Positions 1-11,959 of a stretch of 64,000 nucleotides of DNA are shown here, in pieces. The stretch spans positions 4,162,501-4,226,500 of the forward strand of contig OU015568.1 in NCBI GenBank assembly GCA_907165135.1. Direction: 5' to 3'. A model generated the notes under the pieces. That model was not told the origin of the DNA. It did not search any database and saw nothing but the letters and a program-made list of their open reading frames with translations. The position numbers and the translations under genes were made by a program. This stretch comes from Oikopleura dioica. Lineage: Eukaryota; Chordata; Appendicularia; Copelata; Oikopleuridae. Each line of letters opens with the position of its first letter. Position 1 is the first letter of the stretch.

Positions 1-3000
1 TAAATTTTTATTTTAGTTTTATAAAAGATAAAGATTGAGCCGACAATAATACGTGGAGTTTTTGAAAGAATTCTTAAAGAACTTTGCGAAAACTGAATTT
101 TTCGGATTTTTGCCACGACTGTTGACTGTTTCGGCCGAAATAATCGGTTGGTACTTACGACCTTTTTACGACAATGCAGACTTTTTAACCATTATCTATC
201 CATTCAAAATGAAAAAATTGCTCGACTCAAGGAAATAATGGATGTTTTCGAAAACCGGGTGGGATTCTCGACCACCACCCCCTGAGATCTACCCTTTGCC
301 TGAAGCAGATGCACTTAATGCACCCGCTCATGCTTTTCTTGCGATTTCTCTCTCGATTTCTCCCAAAATTTTAATAAGAATCTACGTCAAAAATCACATC
401 AGATCTATTTCGTTAAATTCTATGATCAAGTTTTACAATCAGCTTTAATGGTTTAAAATATCACTTCTTGCAAAATAAGATGAGTACTTTATTCTCGATC
501 TTATGATCAAGCATATCTATGTTTAATTCCTCATAAGGCTGGATATTTAGAACACCAATTATTCACATTTTTGCTTGTCCTCACTGTCTTTTTCCCATCG
601 TCATTCCGAATTTATGTCTCTGGTAAGAGAAATTCTAGAAGAGGGGATTCACATCTTCAATGACAAAAAATCGCACGGACAATTTTAAGCTCAATCAATT
701 AAAAAGAGCTCGATATCCGAGAAAAAAACTGCCCCCTTTTGCTACAAGCATTAAGGCTTGGACCTTTTTCACATATTACAGATCAAAACACATAGAATAC
801 TACTTTACGGGGACCTTTACTGGCCGCGCTTATGCGCAGGTAAATTATTGACCTTATTTGCGACTGAGGCAAAATTCTGAAAATCTTTTCGATGTCAAAT
901 GTAGTCTAGAAGAAGATTGCAAAAGTAAAGAAAATAGTACGGTGGCGTGTGTAAATCATGCACCTTGGTCCAGAAATAAAGAAAGTAAACGAGGCTCTCG
1001 CGCACCGTTGACACAAGATCTAGGGTTGCGGGATATACACATGCATCTGTAAGACTTTGAGACCCTTTGAAACATGCGATTTTTTCCCCTTATATCTATC
1101 ATAATTTTTGTTTCTTGGCTTCACAATTCAATTTATTTTAAGGCCATTTTGTTATTTGATATTCAAAGTCTGTTGTTGCTGCTCCAAAATCATAAGAGCG
1201 AAAGGATGTTGAAAATCTATGGTTTAATTCTTTGTCATTCTGTCGGATCAATCGTCTATTTGGTTTTATGCATTCTTATTGCTTCTGGCTCAATTTATAT
1301 GAAGGTAATTTATCATAATAAGAAATTTGCATGTAAGTTTGATCAAACTTTCCAAAAAATTGATCTTACGCATTATATAAAACTCGAAATTAATATACTA
1401 TAAAATATAGTCTATAATATATCAATCGGTTTCTAACAATTCGCCAGGAAAAGCGAGATCAGATTTTGCTTTGACTTTTAATTGCTTCAAAATTGGGAAA
1501 TTTATTTATTAAAGATGTTGTATATTCCCCTTTCGATTTGCTTGATCCTTTTTTAAGGTAATCTGAATTTAAAGGACGTGTCGAGCAATTTGTTAAAAAT
1601 TGGAAAACTCAATTTCCACCAAACAGATATTTTTAGCCAAATTTACCAACAATTTTAATTTTAGCAAAGTAATTCATCAAACTTTAACCCTTTTGGCATG
1701 TGTGGCGTTTTTAAGCGCCACGAGGACTTTGACGGGCAATTCCGGGGCGGACGGTGCCGGTACCAATCCACAATTTCTCTACGAATAACTTAGCGAAACG
1801 TTAAAATTTTTTACTTTTTGGAAAATTCGGACATTTTTCTTGCTAGTGATTATTTAAAAAAATTAATGTGCTACAAAAACTTGCTCTTAAATCAAAAAGG
1901 AAAAGTCTGAGTCGGCTAAAATAGGCGTAACTCACTAATAAGGAGATGAACTTCTTGAACTATCAAGAATAAGACCCATTATTCAACTCGTCTCGACGAG
2001 TTAAAGAAAACTTATTTTACAAAATTATAGCTATATACAAAGATTTCTCGATAAATATCCGTGAATTCAATCAGGGTTAAAAAGTGGTCTGCGGTTTAAT
2101 AAACTCAAGGATCAAATAAGTGATGCCGAGAGCTTTGACGTCAATTTCGTGGCCTTAAAATTGTCTACAAAAACCTTTATATTCGGCTTTTCCGTTTTCT
2201 TTGTAGTTAACATTTGATGTTTTTAGGAACCTGGACGAACTTGGACATACAGTTTATTAGCTTTAAGTTTTTGCTGCTCACTTCTTTTCATCCTTCACGG
2301 AATAACGAAACTTTTAGCAACAGGTAGTTTTAATAATATGCCAACCTTGCTATCGTTAAGAGGGCTAATTCTTCGAGGTTATGATTCAAGCCATCAAAAA
2401 TTTCTTAAATTTTGGCTAGGTTTTTGTATAAGTCTTCGGGAAACCTTACGTTTCATGTCTCATACGTAGTCATGGGTGAATACACATGAATGCGACGCGG
2501 TTTTTGTACCACCGGTTTCACAGGTGAAACCGGTTGATTGATTACTTTCTACACTGCGCCATCTATCAATTATCACCCTATTAAACTCGAACTGTTCTCA
2601 ACCAAACACGCACAGTGAGATGCACACGCTAGAGTGCAACTCACGCACAATAAACGGTCACTTAGCCTTGGACATGTAGTTTTTGTACGCAGGCAGCGTT
2701 GGCCAGTCCCAGAACCTTTAATTTGGGTATTAGACTTTTTACAAAGTATTTCAGACTCGTAACCCGAGAAGCGCCGTCAATAAGACATTCGATGCAATTG
2801 ATTGGCTAACAGCTAATTTCGATTTTATATCCATATATGGAAAGTTTTGATTTCCCGAGGAAAAGGTTGAAATACTCTGTTTGTGGGGCCGATGGCATAC
2901 GTGTTTGGGTTTCTCGAAAGATAACTCCCTTTTTACTAATTTTATTAGTGAACGAAATAGAGGAACAACAAGAAGATATAATTCGGAGAGAAAAACAAAG

Positions 3001-3166
3001 GAAAGATGACCTGTACATTTATCGACTTAAAAACGAAATCGAGCGTGCAAAGATAAAAAAGCAAAGAATTTTACTTTGGAAAACGAAGATGATTTACGCT
3101 CTAGGTTTGCATACGAGATACAAACGACATAAAAATTTATGGTTCGACGGGAATATTCTCCATTTC
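1..3166. other. No confident gene; AT-rich intergenic
   Basis: No reading frame here has recognisable protein features. Weak possibilities: an open stretch at about 858-1056 ends at a good GTAAG donor (1050) and could splice to an acceptor at 1141 (TTTTAAG), and a hydrophobic frame at 1141-1305 ends at another GTAATT donor. The phases of the two pieces do not agree, so I do not call a gene. At 2511-2538 there is a perfect 11-bp inverted repeat (ACCGGTTTCAC with a 2-nt loop). A lysine-rich frame at 2837-3217 runs into the foldback element that starts at 3167 and is not trusted. Confidence 0.5.
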
Positions 3167-3921
3167 CGAGCTGGCTCTGGCGCTACTTCACGCGCGCCTA
3201 GTATAATTTTTAGTTGAGATTTTCGAGAACTCTTTTTGAAAACAATATCTACAAACACTCATCTTTCTGCTCCAGCTTTCAGTTTATCTCTACCCTAAAT
3301 ACTTTAGTTGTTATTACGAAAAAGAGAAATTCAACTTCAAAAGGATTGAGCGCTCTCATTTTTAAAGATATGAAGCTTTAAATACATAAAACAGAAAGCC
3401 AAGACAATTCTCTACAAAAGTTAGCATATGGGTGGTCATGACAACAATAACCTGTCAGGATCAAGGGACTTTTTCCAGAGTCAGTCGGTTCCACAGCGGG
3501 CATTCGCGCTGCGCGAAGCATTTTTTGGCTTGTTTGCGCGTGTTTTCCGCAAAGCGAGCGCTTATTTCTCCGGATTAATGATTCTTTCTATACCCGTCAA
3601 TGATTTTAATACTACCTCATAAGCCAGCTTTTGTAGACTTTTTGTAGGCTTTTTGCTGAATGTATTTTAAGCTTCATATCTTTGAAAATGAGGGCGCTAA
3701 ATCCTTTTGCAATTGGACTTCTTTTTTTCGAAATGACAACTTAAGTATTTATGATAGAGATACAGTTTACTCGCACAATTTGGACCTTTTTTGTTTGGCA
3801 GATGAAAGCTGGAGCAGAAAGATGAGTGTTTGTAAATATTAATTTCAAAAAAAGTATTCAAAAATCTTAACCAAAAATTGAATGAGCCGCGCGTGACGTA
3901 GCGCTACAGCCAGCTCGGCAG
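3167..3921. repeat. Foldback (inverted-repeat) element
   Basis: The left arm (about 3167-3390) is repeated in reverse complement on the right (about 3655-3921). Both arms carry the same string of landmarks: a GAGCTGGCT-GTAGCGC-rich outer end, a CTTTCTGCTCCAGCTTTCA block, and an inner ATATGAAGCTT block. The arms are imperfect, with mismatches and small indels. The centre is about 265 bp. No transposase frame is present, so this is a non-autonomous foldback/MITE-type element. Confidence 0.75.
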
Positions 3922-5380
3922 GGACGCCAGCGCGGAAATAGCCTGGATGGCCTTGTTGACAATTTCACGTTCATCCGATATGACAGCCCTCGGGAGCGGT
4001 CGGTTCAGATAGCAAAGCTTTTCGGTATTCCAATAACGAAATTTTGTTTTCCAAATCCTATTTTTTTTATCAATTTTATATCATAAAATCTCTTTCAGTA
4101 TCTAATAAATTTTTCGGCAGCTTTGTATTCGAATACCAAAATTGATTATAATATCTCGAAGCAAATCTAGATAACGTTTACAATTCTCCATTGAAGCAGA
4201 AAAAGAATTCGAAAGACAGACAGTTGCGGAATCCTTGTATCAAGCAAGTTCGAATTCGAATACTCAGGAAACAACGGCAAAAATATAAATCGGCAGATGA
4301 ATCGAGCAAATGAAATCAAGACTATTGTCGATCAGATGATATTCGAAGAAAAACAGACGAGCTAATCCCGAATACGGATTGGCTGTTACTTTGTGTACCG
4401 AATCGGTTTGGGGTTGGGAAAGAGAGGGTAAGTATATTTATTGACATTCACTAAAAAGAAGAAATTAACGGGGTAGCGGCGCGAATCCACAAGAAATTGC
4501 GACAAACATTTCAAACAAATAGAGCCTTAAGAGAAATAACTTCAATTTTTTGAGAAAATTTATCTCTTAAGGACCTCCTCCCATGGTCTGGTTTTTCGAG
4601 AATTTCAAAGCTCTCTAGCGGCTCAGCTAGATGCAACAAATAAATTCCTGAATAAGATCTGACTAGGCTCCTACGGAAAGAATCTGCGTACAGAATGAGC
4701 GTAAAGAATGAGCGTAAAGAATGAAAGTGTAATGATGACGGACATCGATTTTATAGCGATTTAAAAATCCGCAAAACCAGCCCGTCAGGGGTCTTTAAGG
4801 GTATAGTTAGGGTCCACACGCAAAGAGGCCAGTTTTCGGCTTTAGAGCCGAATATCTAGAAATTTATAATAACGCGTTCCAGTTTTTATTTGCTCATCGT
4901 AATAAGCGCATAAAAATCTACCTTCAGAAAAATTTTTGGTAGCCTAGGGGCATGCGGTCAAATTTCATTACCATATATGGAAATTCGTTTTTCGCGTTTT
5001 TCTCTTGATTTTACAATTACGCGTTCCAGTTTTTTTTATCTTTTCTTGGATAGAATTTCAAGGGCTTCATTTTTCATATTGGTGGTTTTTTCAAAGAATT
5101 ATGCGGTCACCGAATTTTTCTTTGCGTGTGGGCTCAAGGTATAGTACTCAATTTAAGTCAACTTTCAAATTTCGGTCTCAAGCTTCTTTTTGAATGAATT
5201 TTGACTCAAATCAAGCACTACAGTTTTTATGGAATTTTCGGATAACAAATTTTTGGACATTTTCGGATTTTTATGGGTTGGATGCGCGTCGTTTTCTACG
5301 GTTTTAAGACAAAGTATGGATTTACTTTTCGGCACACGCAGCCTAGATAGAAATCATTTCGAAGGGTTAAATCTGATTAA
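3922..5380. other. No gene seen; intergenic
   Basis: Nothing with coding character. A short direct repeat of an 11-14 bp unit (GAATGAGCGTAAA) lies at about 4694-4730. Confidence 0.5.
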
Positions 5381-6850
5381 CTTTACGGCACACTGCCGAA
5401 AAGTATTACCATTTTCAAGCCCATTTTTGGAAAGCTTTTCGGCAATGTGCCGAAAAGGAAATTATTATTTTTTGTTGTTAAGGGACCCGGGCGAGTAACG
5501 CGAAGGCCAACTTCACGCGCTCGCCATTGATCTTTCAGAAAAGCTTTTTGAAATTTCTTTTTGCTAAACATATTTTCATTCACTCAGCTTTCATCTACAA
5601 CTTTCAGATTTTTATATCATACTTAATTCTTGAGCTAGAGTGAAAAAGAGAACTTCAACTTCAAAAGGCATCAACTCCTGCAAACTTCATTTGATCGACA
5701 TGAAACCAGCACCATTGAAAAGCCCATTAAATTCTGAACAGATCATACTTAATGCGCTAAGCTGAAACTGTACTTATTAGCGATTAAGACCAGATAAACA
5801 AGAAAACTTAGTGCGCGCGCAGCGGAATCATGTCCCGGGAGCCCAAAATAGCCCGATCGGAGTGTCCTGCCTTGCTGAGAGCGCTCAGTCCGTTCGTTTA
5901 TCAGCGCGTTCAGGGCAATTAGTAGAGTTCCAGCTTAGCGCATTAAGTATGATCTGTTCAGAATTTAATGGGCTTTTCAATGGTGCTGGTTTCATGTCGA
6001 TCAAATGAAGTTTGCAGAAGTTGATGCCTTTTGAAGTTGAACTTCTCTTTTTCACTCTAGCTCAAGAATTAAGTATGATATAAAAAATCTGAAAATTGGA
6101 GATGAAAGCTGAGTGAATGAAGATATATTTAGCAAAAAGAAATTTCAAAAAGCTTTTCTGAAAGATCAATGGCGAGCGCGTGAAGTTGGCCTTCGCGTAA
6201 CTCGCCCGGGTCCCTTAAGGGAAAAGCTTTTCCGGCATATTTGCCGGAAACAATTACTTTATTTCATCTGTTTTTCGAGAAAGCTTTTCGGCACCTAATG
6301 AAGGAGAAAATGACGAAAGAACTCAAAAATCTAGAAGGAAGTAGAAATTATTTCCTTCCAGGCTCTCAAAAATGCCTCTCAAAAATTTCTAGGTTTCATT
6401 ATTTTTATTTCTTCGTAAAGATTCTTTCGCTTAGACTATTAATTATATTGCTAAAAATAATAATAAACGTTTTTAGTTTTTGTTAAATAAAGGTTAGTGT
6501 TAGGGGCCCCTGCAAAAATGACGAAACAGTTGAACCCGAATAACACTTTAAAATTATTTCTTCAATATATTTGTTATCTTCACAATTTGAAAAGCTGGAA
6601 AATTCATATGATCCGTTTGGTTTAAACGAAATTGGTAGCGCAAAGTCGTCATTTAAATGAAAAAGTCTGCCGAAAAGCTTTTCACGAATTACGCTCTTCT
6701 TTTCGGCAAACTGCCGAAAACCTTTCCTTAAATATTGCTTTTCATTTCGGCATTTAGCCGAAACGCTTTCCAAAATAATAATTTACTTTGCGGCACTTTG
6801 CCGAAAAGCTTTTCCAGAAAAGAACTTGAAAACGGAATTACTTTTCGGCA
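5325..6850. repeat. Cluster of short CGGCA palindromes
   Basis: At least eight copies of a short imperfect palindrome of the form TTTTCGGCA-n(3-5)-TGCCGAAAA occur. Approximate positions are 5383-5404, 5437-5457, 6226-6250, 6282, 6667, 6699-6721, 6745-6765, 6788-6806 and 6841. Spacer bases differ between copies (ACACTG, ATGTG, AAACTG, TTTAG, CTTTG), while the CGGCA and TGCCG half-sites are kept. The copies lie on both sides of, and outside, the 5.5-6.2 kb foldback element. Confidence 0.65.
5480..6222. repeat. Foldback element with ~300-bp arms
   Basis: The left arm (5480-5776) and right arm (5918-6222) are near-perfect reverse complements. The outer end is a GGGACCCGGGCGAG block; the inner end is a CTTAGCGCATTAAGTATGATC block. 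The spacer is about 140 bp. Arm identity is clearly higher than in the 3.2-3.9 kb element, which suggests a younger insertion. No coding capacity for a transposase. Confidence 0.85.
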
Positions 6851-7204
6851 AGGTGCGTCGATTTCTACGGTCAAAAATGATTCATAGAAACCGTGGAAAT
6901 AAACCCACGGTCTTGGGTGGGAATCAACCTACAATGTTACCAAGGTACTGAAAAAATTGGCAAAATCTGGCAATTTCGGTCAATTCGGTCGTGACAATTG
7001 TCGGTTTATGCTTACAATCTCTACTATTTTTTCAATAGACAAAATGGTGGGCATAGTCAATGATCCCTAGGTTAAATCCACAGATTATTTCGAGAATGAG
7101 AAAATTATTTAAATTGGGGGTATTGTATTGTAAAGATATAAAAAGCTTATTTTTGCCCAAAAGGTAGAAACAGCTGGGGTCGGCATCGGTGCGTCGGATT
7201 GTTG

Positions 7205-7300
7205 TGTCCCGCCCCGCCCCGTTGAATTTTCGGGGTTCTCGAGCCCCGCCCCGCCCAGTGTGCCCCGTTTGCCCCGTGTGCCCCGAGTGCCCCGTTTTGA
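7205..7300 (-). repeat. GGGGC-rich tract (G-quadruplex potential)
   Basis: The plus strand is dominated by CCCCG-type units spaced every 8-11 bases; the minus strand therefore has at least eight runs of GGGG or GGG within 95 nt. The composition stands out sharply from the AT-rich surroundings. It lies inside the 6.85-7.88 kb inverted-repeat element and is not coding in any convincing frame. Confidence 0.6.
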
Positions 7301-7499
7301 TTTCATTTTTCATGTTATTTCAAAATTTGATAATAAGAAAAAGTAATTGAATTTCTATTTTTCTTCGGAATTCCCATATGAGATATTAGTTTCAATCGAA
7401 GTCAGTAGCAAATTCATTTGCTTCGACAAAAATCGAGAGCAGTGCAGTTTCTCCTACTCTCTTATATTTACAGCTTTATTTTTCTTGTTTACTTACTAA

Positions 7500-7607
7500 C
7501 AGTGGTGTTTGCGGGCTCATCCGTATCAGAAACCGTCTAGACTCTCTAGAGTCTAGAGGGGATGCAATGGAAGACGCTCCAAAAGGAGGAACCCGCGAAC
7601 GCCACTG
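7500..7607. mobile_element. Miniature TIR element, hAT-like ends
   Basis: A 108-bp element begins CAGTGGTGTTTGCGGG and ends with the imperfect complement of it (CCCGCGAACGCCACTG). Ends starting CAGTGG resemble hAT-type termini, but no clear 8-bp target duplication is seen, so the superfamily is not settled. The interior contains a TCTAGAGTCTAGA-type palindrome. Confidence 0.55.
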
Positions 7608-8196
7608 TATGATTGATAGAAAAACATTCAAAAACCCTTATTTCAAAATTAAAATCTAACAGTATATGCATGAAGTAAGACTTAATTTTTTTAATTTTTT
7701 GTAAGCAAAAAGTGACAACAGACCCATTCCGACGGTCCCTACCGACCGAAATAAGCACAGTTTTTGCCAATTTATCTAACCTACTAACCCGACCTTGGAT
7801 ATTGGTGGTTGATTCCCACCCTAGATAGTGTGTCGATTTCTACGGTCCAAGTGAATCATTTTTGACCGTAGAAATCAACGCACCGTAGCAATCGACGTAA
7901 ACCTCCAAAACGTAGAAAACGACGAGCACCCGGTTTTCTTGGGACAAATTCAAAGAGAGAGATTCTGGACATATTTTCTCAGCAGATATCTTCGACACCT
8001 GAATTTATGGTCAAACTTGAGTTTTTGAAGCCAATTATAGATTGGATTATCATTCTTGAATGACCAAAGTTCGAGTCGTTCCGATATTTAACAATGCAAA
8101 ATATGTCAGAACTATATTACAATAGAGATTAAAACTGGTCACTCAGAAATGATAATCGCGGTATAACAAGACTGACGGCTAAAACGTTATTAAGGC

Positions 8197-8589
8197 TAGG
8201 GTGGTCGATTTTGGCCAAGTCTCAGGTTTTTTGACCCGCATTTTTGGATTCCTCAAAAATTTGGAGCAAAAACTCCTAATGCACTTTTTGGCTATCTCTA
8301 CTCGATCTCCCGGAAATAACGACTAAAGCTGCAGAAAATTAGTGTATTTTGAAAGTGAACCAAATAATTTGAAATTTCAATCCTTTACAATAGTGGCATA
8401 TGATACATTTTTGGTAAGCTAACTCTGCCAACTTTGAAGGCAGCGGAAGTGGCTTTTTTGGGATGACGGAAAAGCTTCTGTAATTCAGAAGATCTAGGAT
8501 AGATCTCTATTTAAAGCTATTATGGGGTACTCTGGCATTCACAAGTCCAGAGTTTATGAGCCCTGCTTTGGGCCAAATCGACCACCCTA
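8197..8589. mobile_element. MITE with TAGGGTGGTCGATTT ends
   Basis: A 393-bp stretch is bounded by TAGGGTGGTCGATTT on the left and its exact complement on the right (AAATCGACCACCCTA). After the TIR the two ends stay similar for a few bases (GGCC). No coding frame. The target duplication is unclear. Confidence 0.7.
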
Positions 8590-8934
8590 CTAGGTTTACT
8601 TTTAAAATAATTGGAAAAATCGGAAAATTTAGTCGCAAATATTTGTCGATTAGCGTTGCGTTACGGAATCGACATCTCCAACAATATTTTTTAATTGTTT
8701 ACCAATTGGTGATCATTAACAAAGTCTTTCTCATCTCCATCATAATTTTTTAGCTGAATATTATGGTATCGATACAGAAAAATTTCTGCGGAGCTAGGAA
8801 GATAATTCAGACGATATTTAAGAATCCGAAGCCCGATTAAATTAATCATTTTCAAAAATCTCTAGTTAAACAGTTATTCTTTCAGTCATTCTCTAGACCG
8901 AATTTATTTCGCTTAAAATCTCTCATTTTTCAAT

Positions 8935-9576
8935 TCAGTGCACTACTCTGATGATTTCAAAAATATTTCGCGGGACCGGAAATCGACGAAAAACTTCTTG
9001 TCTAGTTTTGTAGAGCTCGTCGAGACGAGTCGAATGATATATCAAACTCCTGATAGTTTTAAGATTTTTCGTCAAAAAATAATAATAAGGTGTCTTATCA
9101 AAAATTTTCTGACCGGCGCCGTTTTTGTTCTAGAAAAGCTGAGGTGATGCTTGACCCCGGAAAATGATCCTCATGATCTGTTCTATTACAGCAAAAATTT
9201 CAGCTCGTCCTTACATATCCTGCTGTGCTTATCAGCGAAAAATCAAAAAATTAGTGCATTTTGTTGTCGCTGCACGTTCCTAATTTCTGGCCCATTTTCA
9301 GTCTCATTTCCTTTGAAAATGAAATTTTGCTGTTATAGAACAGATCATGAGGATTATTTTCCGGGGTTAAGCATGATCTCAGCTTTCCTAGAACAAAAAC
9401 GGCGCTAGTCAGAAAATTTTTGATAAGACACCTTCTTATCATTTTTTTGACGGAAAATCTTAAAACTATCAGGAGTCTGATATATCATTCGACTCGTCTC
9501 GACGAGCTCTACAAAACTAGACAAGAAGTTTTTCGACGATTTCCGGGCCCGCGAAATATTTTTTGAAATCATCTCT
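8935..9576. repeat. Foldback element with ~250-bp arms
   Basis: The left arm (about 8935-9200) is repeated inverted at 9320-9576. Shared landmarks are GAGCTCGTCGAGACGAGTCG, TATATCAnACTCCTGATAG and a CCGGCGCCGTTTTTGTTCT block. Differences are single bases and short indels. Spacer about 120 bp. No transposase. Confidence 0.8.
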
Positions 9577-9837
9577 CTCTCAAAGTCTAGCCCTCAAAGG
9601 TTAAATTTTTACTTCTTTTCGTATTACTTTCATTTTATTCTAGTACTGAAGATGGATCTCAGCATCCGAAAGCTTTACTGAAATAAACAAAACCATACCA
9701 ATTTCACCGATGCCAAACAACAAGAAATAAAATATGAGTGTAGTTTGAAAACTTTCCTAGTTGTTTGAGCGAATTTATTTCCATATTCGCGTCTTGTTCT
9801 TGCTAAGATGCGAGAAGCCCGATTCCTTTTAGCATTT

Positions 9838-11147
9838 AAAGGGTAATGGTATACACCGGCGCGGCGCTGCTCACTCGATCCGCGCTCCGCCAGAACCTAT
9901 TTCTCACGGCGGCATAAAATCTGAACGGGTAAAGATTTTTACAAAATTCAAATAGATTTGTAATCCACAAACTCTTTTCTTGTAAAAAACCAAAAATGAT
10001 AGCAATTGTCAACGAGGAACATTTCAGATTTCTGTTTAAGGACCCCCATCATTTATTTTAAGGGTAATGGTATACATCGGCGCGGCGCTGCTCGCTCGAT
10101 CCGCGCTCCGCCAGAACCTATTTCTCTCGAAGCCGTAAAATCTGAACGGACAAAGATTTTTCAAAATTCAAAAATATTCTGAATTATCAAAGCCCCTTCT
10201 ATTGACACAGCAAAAATGGTAATGATTGTCAAAGAGGAACTATCTGAAAATTGCCAGTTTCCTTCAAATGACATTTTCTTCGATATTTCTCATCCAAAAT
10301 TTTTGAAAATTAGACTATCTTGTAGAGAATCGTCAGCTCTACAAATCCTGTTTCTCAGATTTCTGTTTTAAGCCCTTCGGATTTTAATATGCGACCTTGA
10401 AGTCAGCAGCAGAGGTCGTGGCGTGAGAAATAGAGAGCGGATAGGCGCGAGAAGAAGTAGCGCTCTTTACAAATTGCGATGTGAAATTAATGAAAACTTA
10501 AAACGAAAATCCGAAAAACAGGATTTGTAGAGCTGACGATTCTCTACAAGCCAGTGTAATTTTCAAAAATTTTGGATGAGAAATATCGAAGAAAATGTCA
10601 TTTGAAGGAAACTGGCAATTTTCAGATAGTTCCTCTTTGACAATCATTACCATTTTTGCTGTGTCAATAGAAGGGGCTTTGATAATTCAGAATATTTTTG
10701 AATTTTGAAAAAATCTTTGTCCGTTCAGATTTTACGGCTTCGAGAGAAATAGGTTCTGGCGGAGCGCGGATCGAGCGAGCAGCGCCGCGCCGATGTATAC
10801 CATTACCCTTAAATCCAAATTTAAAAGAACTGTGCTCTTTTTCGCGGCTTTCCGCTTCCTATTTCTCACGCCATGAGTTCACAGCGCTGACTTCAAACTC
10901 GCTAAAAAATTTAGTAAGAGCTTAAAACAGAAGTCTGAAAAACAGGATTTGTAGAACAGACGATTCTCTATTAGACAGACGAATTTTTATAAAATTTTAA
11001 CAAGAAATATAGTAGGAAATGTCATTTGAAGGAAACACGCGATTTTAAGAATGTTCCTCGTTGACAATTGCTGTCATTTTTTGTTTGTTGCAAGAAGAGA
11101 GTTTCCCGCGCCGATGTATACGGTATACAGTACCATTACCCTTAAGA
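9838..11147. mobile_element. Nested pair of foldback MITEs
   Basis: An inner element (10057-10812) has ~310-bp arms that are almost perfect inverted copies. It begins TTAAGGGTAATGGTATACAT and ends with the complement. It sits between an outer left copy (9838-10040) and an outer right copy (10813-11147) that are more diverged relatives of the same arms, including the GCGCGGCGCTGCTC and CTATTTCTC blocks. The outer pair is older and the inner pair younger, so a family member appears to have inserted into another member. No protein is encoded. Confidence 0.8.
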
Positions 11148-11149
11148 TT

Positions 11150-11959
11150 GTTCTCTGAAAAATGTTATTTTTAATAACTCATGTTATTAAGAGTTATTAT
11201 TTGCAAATTTTCTATACAAACACAGTGAGAACCCTGTCTCAGAATCTGTAAAAATTTTGGAACCTGGCGGACATTTGAACGTTCTGAAATCTCCTGATGA
11301 TCGAGCTCAGGTGACGGCGCGGTAGTGCATTACGGGCGGACCGCAGCTCGGAAATTAGTTTCTCTTACTAAACAACCCGGAAAATTTCTTCGAAAACTCT
11401 AATTTTTATATATATCCTCGAAAAGGCCTTTAGTTAGACTCTGTGAAAATTTGAAGACCAGGCAATTAGTAGAACCCTCCAAAATCAGCGAATAAGTGAG
11501 TGAAAGTGACAAAGCGCTATTGCACTACGCGCTCCGCGGGACGCCCGAAATGCCCCATAATCTCGGCGGGTGCACACTCTGACCTACTGTAGCGGATCAT
11601 TCATAAATAAAACCGGGTAATCTTAGCAAAACAGTTAAAATGTCAAGAGCACTGTTTCACCTTTCAAAGTGCTGTCAGCGGTGATTCAGAGAGTGATTCA
11701 AGTTTTCATCGAAAGGGCTAGCAAACCATCTTTCTCCCAATCTATCAAATCATAGTTCTGCTATTCAAATATATCAATTTCTTTCATTTTTTTATTTGTC
11801 GTTATAATCTGACAAAGGATCTTGTGTTTGAATAGATTGATGTCGGTATCCACTTTTGTGTTTTCCATGCATCATGATTTTCGTTTTTATCCCAATCAGT
11901 CCTTCGAAAATATCGCTAAATGGGGATTCAAAATTTTAATAGAAGAATAATTTTATCGA
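11150..11959. other. No gene; possible diverged direct repeat
   Basis: Non-coding. The stretches 11240-11360 and 11440-11570 share an order of short motifs (a CTCTGTGAAAATTTGAAGACC-like block followed by a G/C-rich GCGCTATTGCACTACG-like block) and may be a decayed direct duplication. Confidence 0.35.

Larger units (their letters stand above)
6852..7884. mobile_element. ~1-kb element with terminal inverted repeats
   Basis: The left end (6852-6930) and right end (about 7805-7884) are inverted copies. They share the GGTGCGTCGATTTCTACGGT block, an AAAAATGATTCA block and a GGGTGGGAATCAACC block. The interior carries a C-rich tract (7205-7300) and a smaller nested element (7500-7607). No transposase frame is visible, so it is non-autonomous or a composite. 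Confidence 0.65.

Noticed and set aside
2837-3217. Lys/Glu-rich 126-codon frame resembling a coiled coil
   Set aside because: Its last ~50 bases are the arm of the foldback element at 3167; no splice signals or start context support it.
5383-6298. Two short frames on opposite strands with nearly the same protein sequence
   Set aside because: They are the two arms of the 5.5-6.2 kb inverted repeat, not duplicated genes.
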